From NCBI GenBank assembly GCA_013407085.1, contig JACCGJ010023077.1:1-64000 (forward strand): a stretch of DNA of 64,000 nucleotides, in the 5' to 3' direction. Positions within the stretch are counted from its first letter, which is position 1. Each line of letters begins with the position of its first letter. Below the pieces are notes generated by a model that was not told the DNA's origin, did not search any database, and worked only from the letters and a program-made list of their open reading frames with translations. The position numbers and the translations under genes were made by a program. Source of the stretch: Atriophallophorus winterbourni. Lineage: Eukaryota; Platyhelminthes; Trematoda; Plagiorchiida; Microphallidae. Below are positions 31,871 to 42,340 of this stretch, piece by piece.

Positions 31871-32383
31871 AAGAATTCTGTAGTATATAATCTTTGCCAT
31901 AAAAACAAAATATCTATATTCTTTATCCTAACATGTTTATAAAAAAAGGAAAAAAAGCAAAAAAAACATCAAGAATGCCAAAAATATTGTTTTTGTGATA
32001 TTTTTTATAGTTCATAATTCACTTATCGCGTATCATCGCATACGACACTATGGGAAGTTCGGGTAAGTGATACAGTTGTTAGTGTGCTAAAATGGATTTG
32101 TTTTCGTCAAGGATAATGATGATTACTGTCTACACATTCACATCAATCAGTTCAGACAGTTAGGAACAAGTTCGGCTACCCTCAGATCAGTTACTGTTAG
32201 AGAGAACTTTCGGAGCTGGTTGGATTCCAAAGTAAATATAATTCAAGGTCACAAGGTTTACCAATTCCGTATACTAAATAGAAATGCAGTAAATGCAACA
32301 AGACCAAACAAAGAATACTGTAATCAGAGATGCTTGTTTATAGTAGCGACACAAGCACCGTTTAGCAAAAGTGGCACTTTCTA
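31871..32383. other. No recognisable gene
   Basis: AT-rich sequence between a decayed RT and the next open frame. Nothing convincing is seen. Confidence 0.4.
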
Positions 32384-33199
32384 ATGCAGCAATCATGGAC
32401 TTCCCAAACAGACAAACGGTTCTCTGCCGTGTATCCGTGCATGTTCACACCTGCCGCGAAACCTTCTCGTTCCACATATCACACCGATAGTTGTCCGCTC
32501 TTACTACCTACAGTCCATTTTCGTCCTCTCACGGTGTGGGGCCGCACCATGATCGTGACCAGTTGTGTGACAGCCCTTTCGTGCCTTGACGTTGTCGCTT
32601 TGTTCGCTTGGTTGTACCTGTCAAACTCGGATGCAATGTTGGTTCGGTCCATAGCGACTGCGACTACGGCTGGTCTGACATCGAGTCTCGTTTTGTCGCA
32701 ATTTCGGTGCACTCGGTTTAAGACGAACTCGTAGATGAGAGACTTGAAATTCCACTGTATTCACGATTCCGGTATCCATTCTGCGCGAAATGTGCTCAAA
32801 ATGGCGATTGACGAGGAGCTCAAAGCCGCCATCTTGACGTACGCTCTACTGCTTCGTGCTTCAATAACTGTAAAAGTTATCAGCGCTATTACTCTTAGCA
32901 CGCGCGCTGTATCGTGGATTTTTAAACGTCTTTCTCCAAAGCCACCGTCGGTCGATGCCACCGCCGAAGTCGTTGCTGGTGTAGGCCCGTTGTCTTATAT
33001 CAACATCAATTTCGACTGTTCACTGGAATTGCTCCAGCGTTTAGGACTGATTCAAGGGTCAAAAGATAACCCTAGAGCTGTGCCCGTTTTCACCGCAGCT
33101 ACAATGTTTGAATCTGATCAATCCGAGCCAGGACTCAGTCCCATTTGTATTGTGGACTCAATCTATGGGGAGGAGATCAATATTAACTGGCCCGAGTGA
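32384..33199 (+). CDS. Unrecognised protein, one long frame with an in-frame TAG
   Basis: I do not recognise this. Two open frames, 32384-32734 and 32735-33199, are in the same phase and separated only by a TAG at 32732-32734. The first has two hydrophobic stretches (about MIVTSCVTALSCLDVVALFA and ATTAGLTSSLVLS). In the second, a likely start is the ATG at 32801 (MAIDEELKAA), followed by a hydrophobic helix and a polar tail ending GEEININWPE. An AATAAA lies 99 bp after the stop. The composition is more GC-rich than the flanks. Possibilities are a real small gene starting at 32735 or 32801, a pseudogene with a nonsense change, or read-through. Confidence 0.5.
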
Positions 33200-33297
33200 A
33201 CGATGGGTCTGTTCGCCGTTGTGACTGCAGCTGAGTTTTTGCCACTTAAGTTTTAAACAGAACCGCCATCGCTTAGCTGATTAACATTTTTATACCT

Positions 33298-33303
33298 AAT
33301 AAA
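33298..33303 (+). promoter_or_regulatory. Possible poly(A) signal AATAAA
   Basis: Lies about 100 bp after the stop at 33199, a normal distance for a short 3' UTR. Position alone is the evidence. Confidence 0.4.
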
Positions 33304-33399
33304 ATCATCCTTAATATAAAAACGAATTATCATAAGTACTTTCAATCGTAGTACAACTCGTATGCGGATCTACTACGGAAACGCTGCGTGGCATGCTTT

Positions 33400-35430
33400 T
33401 CGATCGGAATAATGTGTGCGAAATTGTGAAGCATATCGACAATTACACGAACACTATAATTATCTAGTGCATCAAGATCAATTGGACTACCATAGCAAGT
33501 TAACTGCATGGTTTCTAAGCAACCGAAAAATGTTATACCTTCTTATAAACGACAAAAAATTGAAAACTGGTATCCTCCCACTGAAGATTGTAGGCGTGTG
33601 ATGATTGTTTGAATAACAATCAATACTAAACGATTATTCTGTAATTCAAATTCTCGTTGTTAGTTACATTAATTAATACACGCTGTGTGATTCGAGTGAG
33701 TGTGGTTATTCTCAATTCAAATCTTGGGTTGGTTAATTCACTTAATTCAATACAATTCAATTTATTACGACGCGGTTCTACATCGACTTTTATGGAAGCT
33801 GCACATACCCTGAAGGATCTCTATATGCAGGTATTCCAGAATTGACAACCATCTTCGTAGATTATCACTACGCATCACCTAGTTTCTACTATTTTCTTCA
33901 CCGCTGAACGCGTGTATAAAAGTCATGATGCTCCGTGACATTTAATCACTGGGAGTGGACCAAATCACACCGAAAGCATTGTGTGCGTTTGCAGCGCAAC
34001 TTTGTAAACCACGTTGCATGTACCTTCAAACGTTTGGTCGTTACCTCCTACGGTCCTGAAAATTAGAAACAGGGAATCATTATCCCAATCTATAAATATG
34101 GCAACCTCAGTGATCCTGGGAATTACCGCACTGTCACTCTGCACCTTGTGCTTTGAAAATGATGGAATATAATGTATTCCACGATTTGATAGCTTGTATA
34201 AAGAACGCGAATGTTGTCGCTGTCGAACAACATGGGTTTTTCTGCGGACACTCCTGTACAACAAACTTGCTTTTTTACCAGGGACAGCTGGACTAAAGCT
34301 GTCATTGCCGGCTATGGTGTTTTTATTATATACATGGATTTCTCCAAAGCTTTTCCTTGCTAACCACACTATTTTACTGCAAAAGCTTGGCGTAATTAAA
34401 ATTAAGAACCCACTCTTGTCTTGGTTAGCCGAATTTCTCCGCTCCTGTACAATTCGCGTTCGCTCCAGACAATCGCTTTGCTACTGTTTTGAATGAAATA
34501 TGGACTACCCCAGGGCTCTGCACTCGGTCCGCTTATGTCTTCGATGTTCAGAAATGACATTGGAGAATATGTGAATATGTTCGCTGATGATATCAAACTA
34601 CGACGCATCCTCTATTACTCGAATTATTGTGATGACCTGCATGGGCAGTTTACCTCACTTAATACCTGGACAATGACGAACCAGCTACTTTTCAACCCAA
34701 TAAAACACAGATCTCTCCGCATTCGTCAACCTAGCGAACCTAGGCACAATCTAGCGGACACCAAACCTTTGATGATTATGTTAGAAAAAGACCTCGGCGT
34801 ATTGCTTCCAGGTAATCTTGAGTGCTCAGCCAAATCTTCGCTCTCAATTTTAGTCGCCAATCACAACGTAGGTCTTCAAAACCTTTGCACACCACCTCTT
34901 TTTCTCTCTAAAACACGCGTACACCAGGCCCCACTTATGCAGTATCCGTTTTGTCTATGTGGCTAAAGCGTTATAAACACGTCCTCGAGCACGCTCAACG
35001 GAGATTCACAAAGCTCGTCAAAGGATTCATTTTTATGAACTATGAAGACCGCCTCCAGCAACTTAACGTGTTCCCTATTAGTTACCCTCGATTCCGAGAA
35101 GATGTTTTACTGGTTATCCAGATCCTTAAAGAAATAAAACACCAGTGTCATGGACTGCTTTTGATGGCAACCAGTTCCGGAACCCGGGGACATGTCATCA
35201 GTCTGACTCATCAGCCAAGTCGGTTGAACTGCCGTAAATTTTTCATCTCTGTCCGTACTCTTCAGCAATCTCCGTTTTTAAAGAACAACTTGACTCTAAT
35301 CTCTATTTTTCTCAACAAGTTTAATAGATTTCCGCTTTCCCTTCTTCCCGATACTGCACCGACTTTAATCTTCATTTCCAGATACATTTCCAGTTTAAAT
35401 TCAAGTTGCACATGGCTGAAAGTGGCTTAA
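33400..35430 (+). mobile_element. Decayed CR1-like element (family B-like)
   Basis: Plus-strand pieces in order: EN-RT linker-like (33416-33601), NWKQGIIIPIYKYGNLSDPG (near 34080), QHGFFCGHS, HTILLQKLGVIKIKNPLLSW, YGLPQGSALGPLM, NMFADDIKLRR (near 34580), and a C-terminal region to 35430 (HAQRRFTKLVKGFIF). The RT palm motif FADD is intact but frames are broken at several sites. The segment 33657-33845 may instead be a gypsy gag scrap (TFMEAAHTLKDLYMQ). Confidence 0.75.
34493..35430 (+). pseudogene. CR1-like RT palm and C-terminal fragment
   Basis: Two long frames (34493-34966 and 34951-35430) meet with a small overlap, indicating one frameshift. They cover the catalytic FADD, the KDLGVLL block and the conserved SGTRGHVISL motif near the C-terminus. 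Confidence 0.75.
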
Positions 35431-35454
35431 AGCCAATTATGCGCCCAGATTTTT

Positions 35455-36920
35455 TTCAACGGTATGCGGTTGAGCATTCGGCACTTCGATGTTGAGTATA
35501 CAGTTCGTACGTTTCACACGTTCTTGTTTCCGGATAACTGGAAAGTGAGGTAGGGTTTCTCTTCACCAACACGTGGAGAGGGGCCATTTATTCATGAAAC
35601 AATGCAATATTATGCCTGAAAAATGTATGATTTATGAAATCACTAGCATAATCGAGGCAAAGTGAAGCAAGGTCATAGACTGCATGTGGGCTAAGATGCT
35701 GTCAAGTTGCCTAGGCCTAGACAGATATGAGGTAAAACATGAAACAATACGTTTTTGTTGGGTTTCTTTAAAGTATTTTATTGGACAATGCGCGGAAATA
35801 TGGTAGGCCATTTAGCGTCTAATTCCTTTTTAAAGCTCGACACATTTGGGACCCTTACTATACAATCTGGGAGCTTGTTCCAGAAGTTGACCACACGGTT
35901 GCTGAAAAGTGCTCACGTGTCAGCAACATCGGCCTACTCTTAAGAATTTTCATAGAATTACCCCTTTTGGCCGCTTTAGGGGCAAGTTTAGGGATTTCAG
36001 TAATATTATCACCCATAAGACCCTTTAGAATCTTGAAGGCTTCTATTAGGTCGCCTCTCAGCCGGCGTCTCTTTAGTGAGAACAGATCGAGGTCCTTCAG
36101 TCTTGCCTCATAGGTTTTTCCTGTCTGACCAACAACCGTCTTAGTCGCACGACGCTGGACCCTTTCGAGACATGCCATATATTTTTTAGGTACGGTGCCC
36201 AAGTTTAAACGCAGTATTCCAAGTGAGGCCGCACGACTACTTTGTATAAAGAAATGAAGCATGACAACGCTGAGTGCAGTCTGTACAATTCTCTGCGAGC
36301 CTTGTTTGCAGCTTCGGCACATTGAGTAGCCCACATAAAATCTCCTGTTATCGTAATACCGAGATCCTTCACTTTCTGAACAGCAGCTATTCTGATAGTT
36401 CCTTCGTTTACTTTTAGTTGGGTTGTCGTCGGAACGCAGCTGTTCCCCAAGTTTAGTGGCAAATTCCATGTTTTTCCCACTCGATTACATTTTCTAAATC
36501 AGAGATAAGCGTATCTCTACTGTCGGTTCATAGGATCTTAACATCACCAGTAAACAAGAAGCAACGTTAACTCAAGCAGGCTTCCAGGTCGTTTACTGAA
36601 ATAAGAAAAAAATAGTGGACCAAGCACTGGGCCTTGAGGCACTCCACTGAGTATCAGTGATTCCTCCGAGCACACTAATGCAATTCCAGCATAGTTAGTG
36701 CGATTAGTTAGGAAACTGTCTAATTATCGATTTAGGTCACCTGTGACGCTACACATACTTAGTTTTGTACAGAAGGGACATTTGGTTTACTGAGAAAAAG
36801 GCCTTTTGAAAATAAAAATACCATACTTAGACTACTCTCCCTTCATCGAGCCGTAATGTCACTTCATCATGGAAGCTTAGAAGATTGGTTAGGCAGGACC
36901 TTCCTTTCCAGAATTTAGCG
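35455..36920 (-). mobile_element. CR1-like element (family A), decayed, with 3' UTR
   Basis: Minus strand. 36480-36910 holds RT fingers and palm in broken frames (YFQKAFFSVNQ, degraded catalytic FTGDVKI); 35858-36480 holds the C-terminal region (HLEYCV, RVQRRATKTVVGQTGK, LFSLKRRRLRGDLIEAFKI). The 3' UTR hairpin is near 35558-35582. An S1 copy interrupts the 3' UTR. Confidence 0.8.
35604..35737 (-). repeat. SINE-like repeat S1, copy 11 (5'-truncated), with target-site duplication
   Basis: The insert including the S1 tail half is flanked by the exact 11-bp repeat CATGAAACAAT (35593-35603 and 35738-35748). It sits in the 3' UTR of the CR1-like element on the minus strand. Confidence 0.85.
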
Positions 36921-37113
36921 GGCATTATGTCAAGTTCATGCTGGACACCAGGGGCTCAACAGGATGAAAGCAATAGCCCGAAGTTTAGCCTATTAGTCAG
37001 GAGTGAACACTGATATCACCGAGTTTGTCAGGCGCTGTACCAAATGTCAACAAGCGGCAAAACTACCTGCTCGCGCAACACCGATTCCGTGGCCTCGACC
37101 TGACAAATCTTGG

Positions 37114-37683
37114 TTGGCTGGCTTGCCGAAATACCTCTACGTGGTGCCAGCTGGGTGGGCTCGGTTCTCCGAGCTCAGCGAAAGGTTCGGCGGTGGTGTC
37201 TGAGGGTGTGGTGGGTTTTCGCCTGGCAAGCGTTCTCCCTATAAAAAGCCACAAAAATCCAATGATGACATCACGACGCGGCGGATGTGACTCGCCGCTC
37301 CAAAAGTCAATGCCCCTTGTCCTATCCAAGGACATTGTATGGTGCACAGCAAAAACTGAAGTCACCAACCTATCAACGGGGTTATCGGGCTCCGAACTGG
37401 AAATTCCCAGAAAAGGGCGTATGAACCGCTTCGTCGGCCACCGGCCACCGATAGGTGCGAACCTCTCTCGCTCCACTGCCTTGTGGGTAAAGGCTCGGGG
37501 TGGGACCCCCTAAACGAAATCTCCCCTACTTCGGTGTAGGCAACCGGGTAGTATCATGCCTACGTTCAACGATGCCGATGACAACGCTTTGTACCCCCTT
37601 CTCGCTTTGTACATCTCATTGTTTATGTTGAACGGCACTATATCTGTATCAGATTGTGCAAATATAATAATATAATAATAAAC
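37114..37683 (+). mobile_element. 570-bp retroposon insertion inside the gypsy integrase
   Basis: Flanked by the 5-bp repeat CTTGG (37109-37113 and 37684-37688); the integrase frame resumes without loss if one copy is removed. The insert ends in an (ATAAT)n-type tail, so it is a non-LTR-mobilised unit in plus orientation. Part of it (37195-37310) resembles 28735-28850. I do not recognise the family. Confidence 0.85.
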
Positions 37684-38090
37684 CTTGGCCGCGTATCCAT
37701 ATTGACTTCGCCGGCCCACCCAACGGAACCACATACTTATTTTTAGTAGACGCTTATTCGAAATGGCCAGAAATCGCGCCGCTCTTTCCTGACACAATCG
37801 GAGCACTCAATTCGGTATTTAGCCCACACGGAGTTCCCGACACCATTGTCTAGGATAATGGATCCCAATTCATTTCAGCTTATTTTGCCAAATTCTGTAA
37901 GAAGAATACAATTGAGAATGTCCGGGTTCTAATCTACCATCCCGAATAGAACGGACATGCGGAGAGGTTTGTTGACTCATTCAAAAGAGCAATGTTCAAG
38001 TCTCGATGGAAGGGGACTAGCGTCGACAACTTGCAACGATTACTGTTAGTCTACCGGACGACCCCACACGAAACTTTAATGAAACTTAAT

Positions 38091-38385
38091 GGAACTCCCT
38101 ACCCTGTAATGTTGCACATTCACCTAAGTTGGATATATTTAAATCGAATTTGGACAATTTCATGTCGACCAATCCAAACATTGAACCTATATATTTTACA
38201 CCATAAAAGCTTTGAACTTTGAAAACAGATTCCTCCAATGGATTTTTACTTGATTCCTGAACTGCTCAGTAGGGAAACAAATCCCGGTTTACTACCCATG
38301 TTATTGGTAATTGCCATATTATTCTGTGGTTTTTTAGGCTATTTGCTTTTTAAACCATTAAAATTGAATTGAATTGAATTCAATA
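38091..38385 (+). mobile_element. 5'-truncated CR1-like (family B) insertion inside the gypsy integrase
   Basis: Starts in the C-terminal coding end of a CR1-like RT (NSLPCNVAHSPKLDIFKSN in the +1 frame) and ends in ACCATTAAAATTGAATTGAA, a (GAATT)n tail. A related copy with the same tail is at 60110-60445. The integrase reading frame lies on both sides. Confidence 0.8.
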
Positions 38386-38699
38386 ATCAAACGCCAGCCG
38401 AGGCACTAATGGGTAGAAACTTCGGACAGTCAATAACGCAATGATCCCGAAACCACCGCATACTCATATTCAACAGCATCTCAGTCAAAAGAGCTTCTGA
38501 GTGGGATGAAGCGTCTATGCTCGCGATTATCGACGATGAAGAAACCCATGGATCGAGGGCAAGGTTGTATGTCGGAGAGGTAGCGTTATGTTCGACATCC
38601 AAGTTTGAAACGAAATTTGGACACGCCATCTCAATCAATAGAGACCAAGAGAAGAACAGTCGGAGTTTGAACCTGCGGAACCAGTGAACCTTCCGCTGG

Positions 38700-38840
38700 A
38701 TCTTCTGTTTGATACCTTCCAGCTCCCACCGCCCCGGCTGAAATACCACATGACAATGTCGCTCCTGATATTCTGGACGCACGATTGGCTCGTTCGCCAC
38801 TTACTGTCCTGTGCAACTGAACGGAACTGAACTGATCGCG
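38700..38840 (+). mobile_element. CR1-like (family A) 3' end with TGAAC tail
   Basis: Ends TATTCTGGACGCACGATTGG ... GTGCAACTGAACGGAACTGA, the same 3' UTR end as 9980-10050 and 16685-16760. 5'-truncated. Confidence 0.7.
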
Positions 38841-38849
38841 CACTAGAAC

Positions 38850-39850
38850 TCCGACGATGGACTAACCGAAGACGCAGATGTTCGTACTACTACAAGTGAA
38901 CCCCAAGCTTTGTCGGTACTGAGTCACTTTTAAAAAAGGGAAGTAATGGGAAAAGACGTTTATTTTCCATGACAACTCAATATCTTTTAAGATATTACGA
39001 CTCTATTTTAAGATTGATTTGAAAGTTTTAGCGCGAAAACGATTATTATTTTTTGTATTTTTCCGCTCTTGTTTATCGCATGTTGCCATTCATTCTCATT
39101 GGTCCACTGCGTCCTCGATGCGCTTATAATCTGATATTTTTCAAGGTTATTCATTTTGCATTCTACGTTTATATATATTGATGAACAACATTTTTTGGGC
39201 ATTGAAAAATGTGAGCTGCCATACGAACTTCTGTGAAGCCATTGTCTTCTCTCTCAATATTCGGTTGGGCACGTATCGTGTCAAGCATAGCCAGGTGCAA
39301 TTCAAGCGTCAATATTAGCTCCATATCATGAACGTAACACCATTGTCGGCCTCGTTCACACAAATTGGCCATATTGCTTGCAGCTACTCGTCGTGAGAGT
39401 ATGTAAGATTGCCGTTCATACTGAGGCACCTGTCTAGAGGCTGAACATGCGTTGCTCTATGCTAAGCTGTCGATGCGTTTCGGTGGGAAAGGTAGAAACT
39501 TTGCAAGGCAGTTGAATGTTGCCAGTCTTAATGATCTCCCAGTTCTCCGAGAGTTTCGGTCCAATTTGAGTTTGCATCTTTCTGTAGTTCCCAAAGATGG
39601 ACAATGGAGTGGGATACAAACCCTTTTGGTAACAACCGCGTTGGGTAGTTGTGGGCTGACTTCCTGTGTAGCTAAACACTGAGTTTCTGCGAATTCGCTC
39701 TAACTAATGGACCAACGTCAATTGTTTTCTCCTGATAGCATACATGCGTCAAAGGCTTGTGAAACGTAAACTGGTTGCCATTTGAGAACCGAGTTTGAAA
39801 GTTGGTGGCGTTCTAAGGCATTTCTAACTGCTCAGCACTTATTGATTTCA
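38850..39850. other. No recognisable gene
   Basis: Short open frames on both strands. Possibly further decayed LTR-element sequence linked to the gag fragment that follows, but nothing diagnostic is seen. Confidence 0.35.
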
Positions 39851-39861
39851 GAATACAGTAC

Positions 39862-40125
39862 TTAGCCAGTGACTTCAGACTTTGCAGAAAATGCTCCAAA
39901 CTTTGACCCCTTTTCTTGTCTGGCAGTTGATAATACATGACGAGCAAAGATCTCATTTTTAGGTTGAATGTATAAGTTTTCTAGTGTACTCAAAGCCTCC
40001 TCAAACGTTTGGCTTTCATCGATGTATTTGAAAATAGATGGAGAGACATAGTTTATGAGTGTGAATAGTTTGTTCGGCTTCAATGAATCGATTGATGAGA
40101 GGAAATTATTAAATTGTTGTGTATA
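39862..40125 (-). pseudogene. Ty3/gypsy-type gag fragment
   Basis: Minus strand reads NNFLSSIDSLKPNKLFTLIN, then FKYIDESQTFEEALSTLENL and NEIFARHVLSTARQEKG, a pattern found in gag of trematode gypsy elements of the CsRn1 type. The frame stops shortly after. No neighbouring pol is visible. Confidence 0.65.
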
Positions 40126-40202
40126 GATTATAGAGAACCCAACGAGTAGAGGGTAAGACTATCCGGGATTTCGTCTTTAAATAAATTGTGAATACAGTAT
40201 AC

Positions 40203-40408
40203 AGATGTGCAATCGTGCAACATTTTTGTGCTTTGCGGCTAACATCGTGCTAAATTGATTGGCCACCGGCAGTGAGCTGCATGCTGAAACACGCTGGAGT
40301 CTCACTACCATTTCTATTCCCCCTCCCTCATATCTGTCTAGGCCTGGGCAACCTGCCTGTGCAGTCTCTGACTGCGGCACTTTGTCTGGATCAGGCTTGT
40401 GCTATCAT
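40203..40408 (+). repeat. SINE-like repeat S1, copy 12
   Basis: Full-length sense copy with a short internal deletion in the CAACCTG...GTGCAGTCTC region. Confidence 0.85.
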
Positions 40409-40559
40409 AACATACTGTATACGGCTATATAAGGAATGGGGTGCTTTTATATATACTTACGAGTTTCTAAAATAAAAAGACAGTACAACAGAAACAGACA
40501 TAACAATATACGACACTGGTAGGGTCACGTTTTACGGATTCCGGACAACCCACTTGTTC

Positions 40560-40860
40560 TTCTCAATAGACGACAGTGGGTCAAAACCTTGTGAGCCGCA
40601 TCTCATCCAACTTAGCAACATTATCAAGGAGAACACTAGATGAAGAAATCCTTTCGAATTTTATACAACCTCGCAATGCTATCAGCTCCGTGAGCTTGAA
40701 TTGGCTTTCAGAGTTAACTGCAATAATCTCATCCGGAAGCGTATTCCAAAAGTTAACAACTTTTGTCGAATGCATGAATCCTTCCGAAACGTATATTTTT
40801 CGCTACGCCATATCCCAATTCGCTTAAATCTCGTGGTGACAAAAATGTCTCATGGCTACT
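40560..40860 (-). pseudogene. CR1-like RT C-terminal fragment
   Basis: Minus strand reads KIYVSEGFMHSTKVVNFWNT and LPDEIIAVNSESQFKLTEL, the last conserved block of CR1-like ORF2. Only this block remains. Confidence 0.6.
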
Positions 40861-41165
40861 AATGACCTAACTTGTAACCTTTCCTATATCGTCGCAGCCC
40901 GTTTTCTTGTATTGGCTCCACGCGATCAGATACCACAATGACTAGTTACGCTTTAGGACGTCTCAAAACCGTGTTCAATGCCAATCTTGCACTAAGCATC
41001 TTCTTGGAGTGTATGCTTAACCTTGTATGTTGTCGAGTAGAGTGATTTGGAAAGCTTGTTACGATGCATGGCAGTGAAAGCCACAAGGAATCTGTCGTGT
41101 TGATTTCGCTCGGCTCATTCACGCAACTTGACCGAATGCCTGCTCCATTTGAGGTATATATTTAT

Positions 41166-41420
41166 CACGGATGTGCAATCGTGCTTGCACGGATGTGCAA
41201 TCGTGCAGCATGTCCGTGCTGTGCGGCTAACATCGTGCTAAATTGATTGGCCAACGGTAGCGAGCTGCATGCTGAAACATGCTGTTCTCTCACTACCATT
41301 TCTATTTCTGTTTCCCCCTCATATCTGTCTAAGCCGTGGCAACCTGACAGTATTTTAGCCCACGTGCAGTCTCTGACTGTACGGCACTTGGCCTGGATCA
41401 GGCTCGTGCATTCATACATA
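41166..41420 (+). repeat. SINE-like repeat S1, copy 13, with duplicated 5' end
   Basis: Sense copy in which the first 20 bases (GCACGGATGTGCAATCGTGC) occur twice in tandem before the body. Ends CTCGTGCATTCATACATATAC. Confidence 0.88.
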
Positions 41421-41992
41421 TACTTCTCATCCCAGTTTGTTTGTGCATACTTTTCTAAAGATTTTATAGCTGTTTAAGTCCCACCTTTTCACATCTTTTG
41501 TTTATTTGCCTGGATTGGATCCGCAGATCCATTTCGCAGCTGTTCGAAGCGTTAATTGTCAGCAAAATCTTCTAAATCAGGATTGTTTTGGTCTCAAAAC
41601 TCAGCTCGCATTCCGTGAGCAACAGTAGCGTGTTGTAACGTGGGTCATCTGCGATATTAAAAGGGTTGTCTCGAAATCTCAAGGGCTGAGTTTAAAAGCC
41701 AACAATTCGCGAGGTTTCATTGTACAGATGTGACACATGGACATTATTAAAAGAAGTGTTGAGACTTCTTCCGGTCTTTGAGAATCACTGGTGTTAGTTG
41801 TTACTATCGGATACGTAATGCCACTATCCGTAATAGTTAGTTTTGTGAGTATAGACAGACCTTATAAGCGTGTTTCTGAAAGACGGCAACTATCAACAAC
41901 TAATCCGTTTAACTGCCAAGTAGGCGCACTCTAGCAAAACTTTATTCAACTATTGGAGTATTTGTGCCACATTTTTATGACAAAATTTAGTT

Positions 41993-42222
41993 GTGTGTGT
42001 GAAAGCACAAGCATGTTCCAGGCAAAGTGCCGCACAGTCAGAGACTGCACGTGGGCTGAGATACTGTCAGGTTGCCCAGGCCTAGACAGATATGACAAAA
42101 AATAGAAATGGTAGTGAGACTCCAGCGTGTTTCAACATGCAGCTCAATACCGGTGGCCAATCAATTTAGCACGATGTTAGCCGCACAGCACAGAAATACT
42201 GTACGATTGCACATCCGTGCAC
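41993..42222 (-). repeat. SINE-like repeat S1, copy 14, with 13-bp target-site duplication
   Basis: Full-length copy flanked by ACAAAATTTAGTT at 41980-41992 and 42223-42235. The tail side has GTGTGTGTG. It lies about 100 bp upstream of the FAHD1 start. Confidence 0.92.
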
Positions 42223-42340
42223 ACAAAATTTAGTTACTGTCGAATAACAATTTTCATGCTTTAATTATGCACTTTCAACATTTTTAACTCACGTAGTCTT
42301 GTATTTCAGATTTTCCCTAATCACTTTTCAACTCAATCTG

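Larger units (their letters stand above)
36922..38690 (+). mobile_element. Ty3/gypsy integrase region, decayed, with two nested insertions
   Basis: Blocks in order: HHCC zinc-binding part (HAGHQGLNRMKAIARS, RRCTKCQQAAK; 36922-37113), catalytic core (HIDFAG, DNGSQF, NGHAERFV; 37684-38090), C-terminal part (TPAEALMGRNF; from about 38386). The core Asp, Asp and Glu positions are recognisable. Three in-frame stops, all TAG, lie near 36999, 37853 and 37949. The frame is interrupted at 37114-37683 and at about 38091-38385 by other elements. No LTR is identified. This is a dead copy. Confidence 0.85.

Noticed and set aside
37025..37513. 162-codon open frame spanning gypsy and inserted sequence
   Set aside because: It crosses the insertion boundary at 37114, so it is a chance fusion of an out-of-frame integrase and a retroposon.
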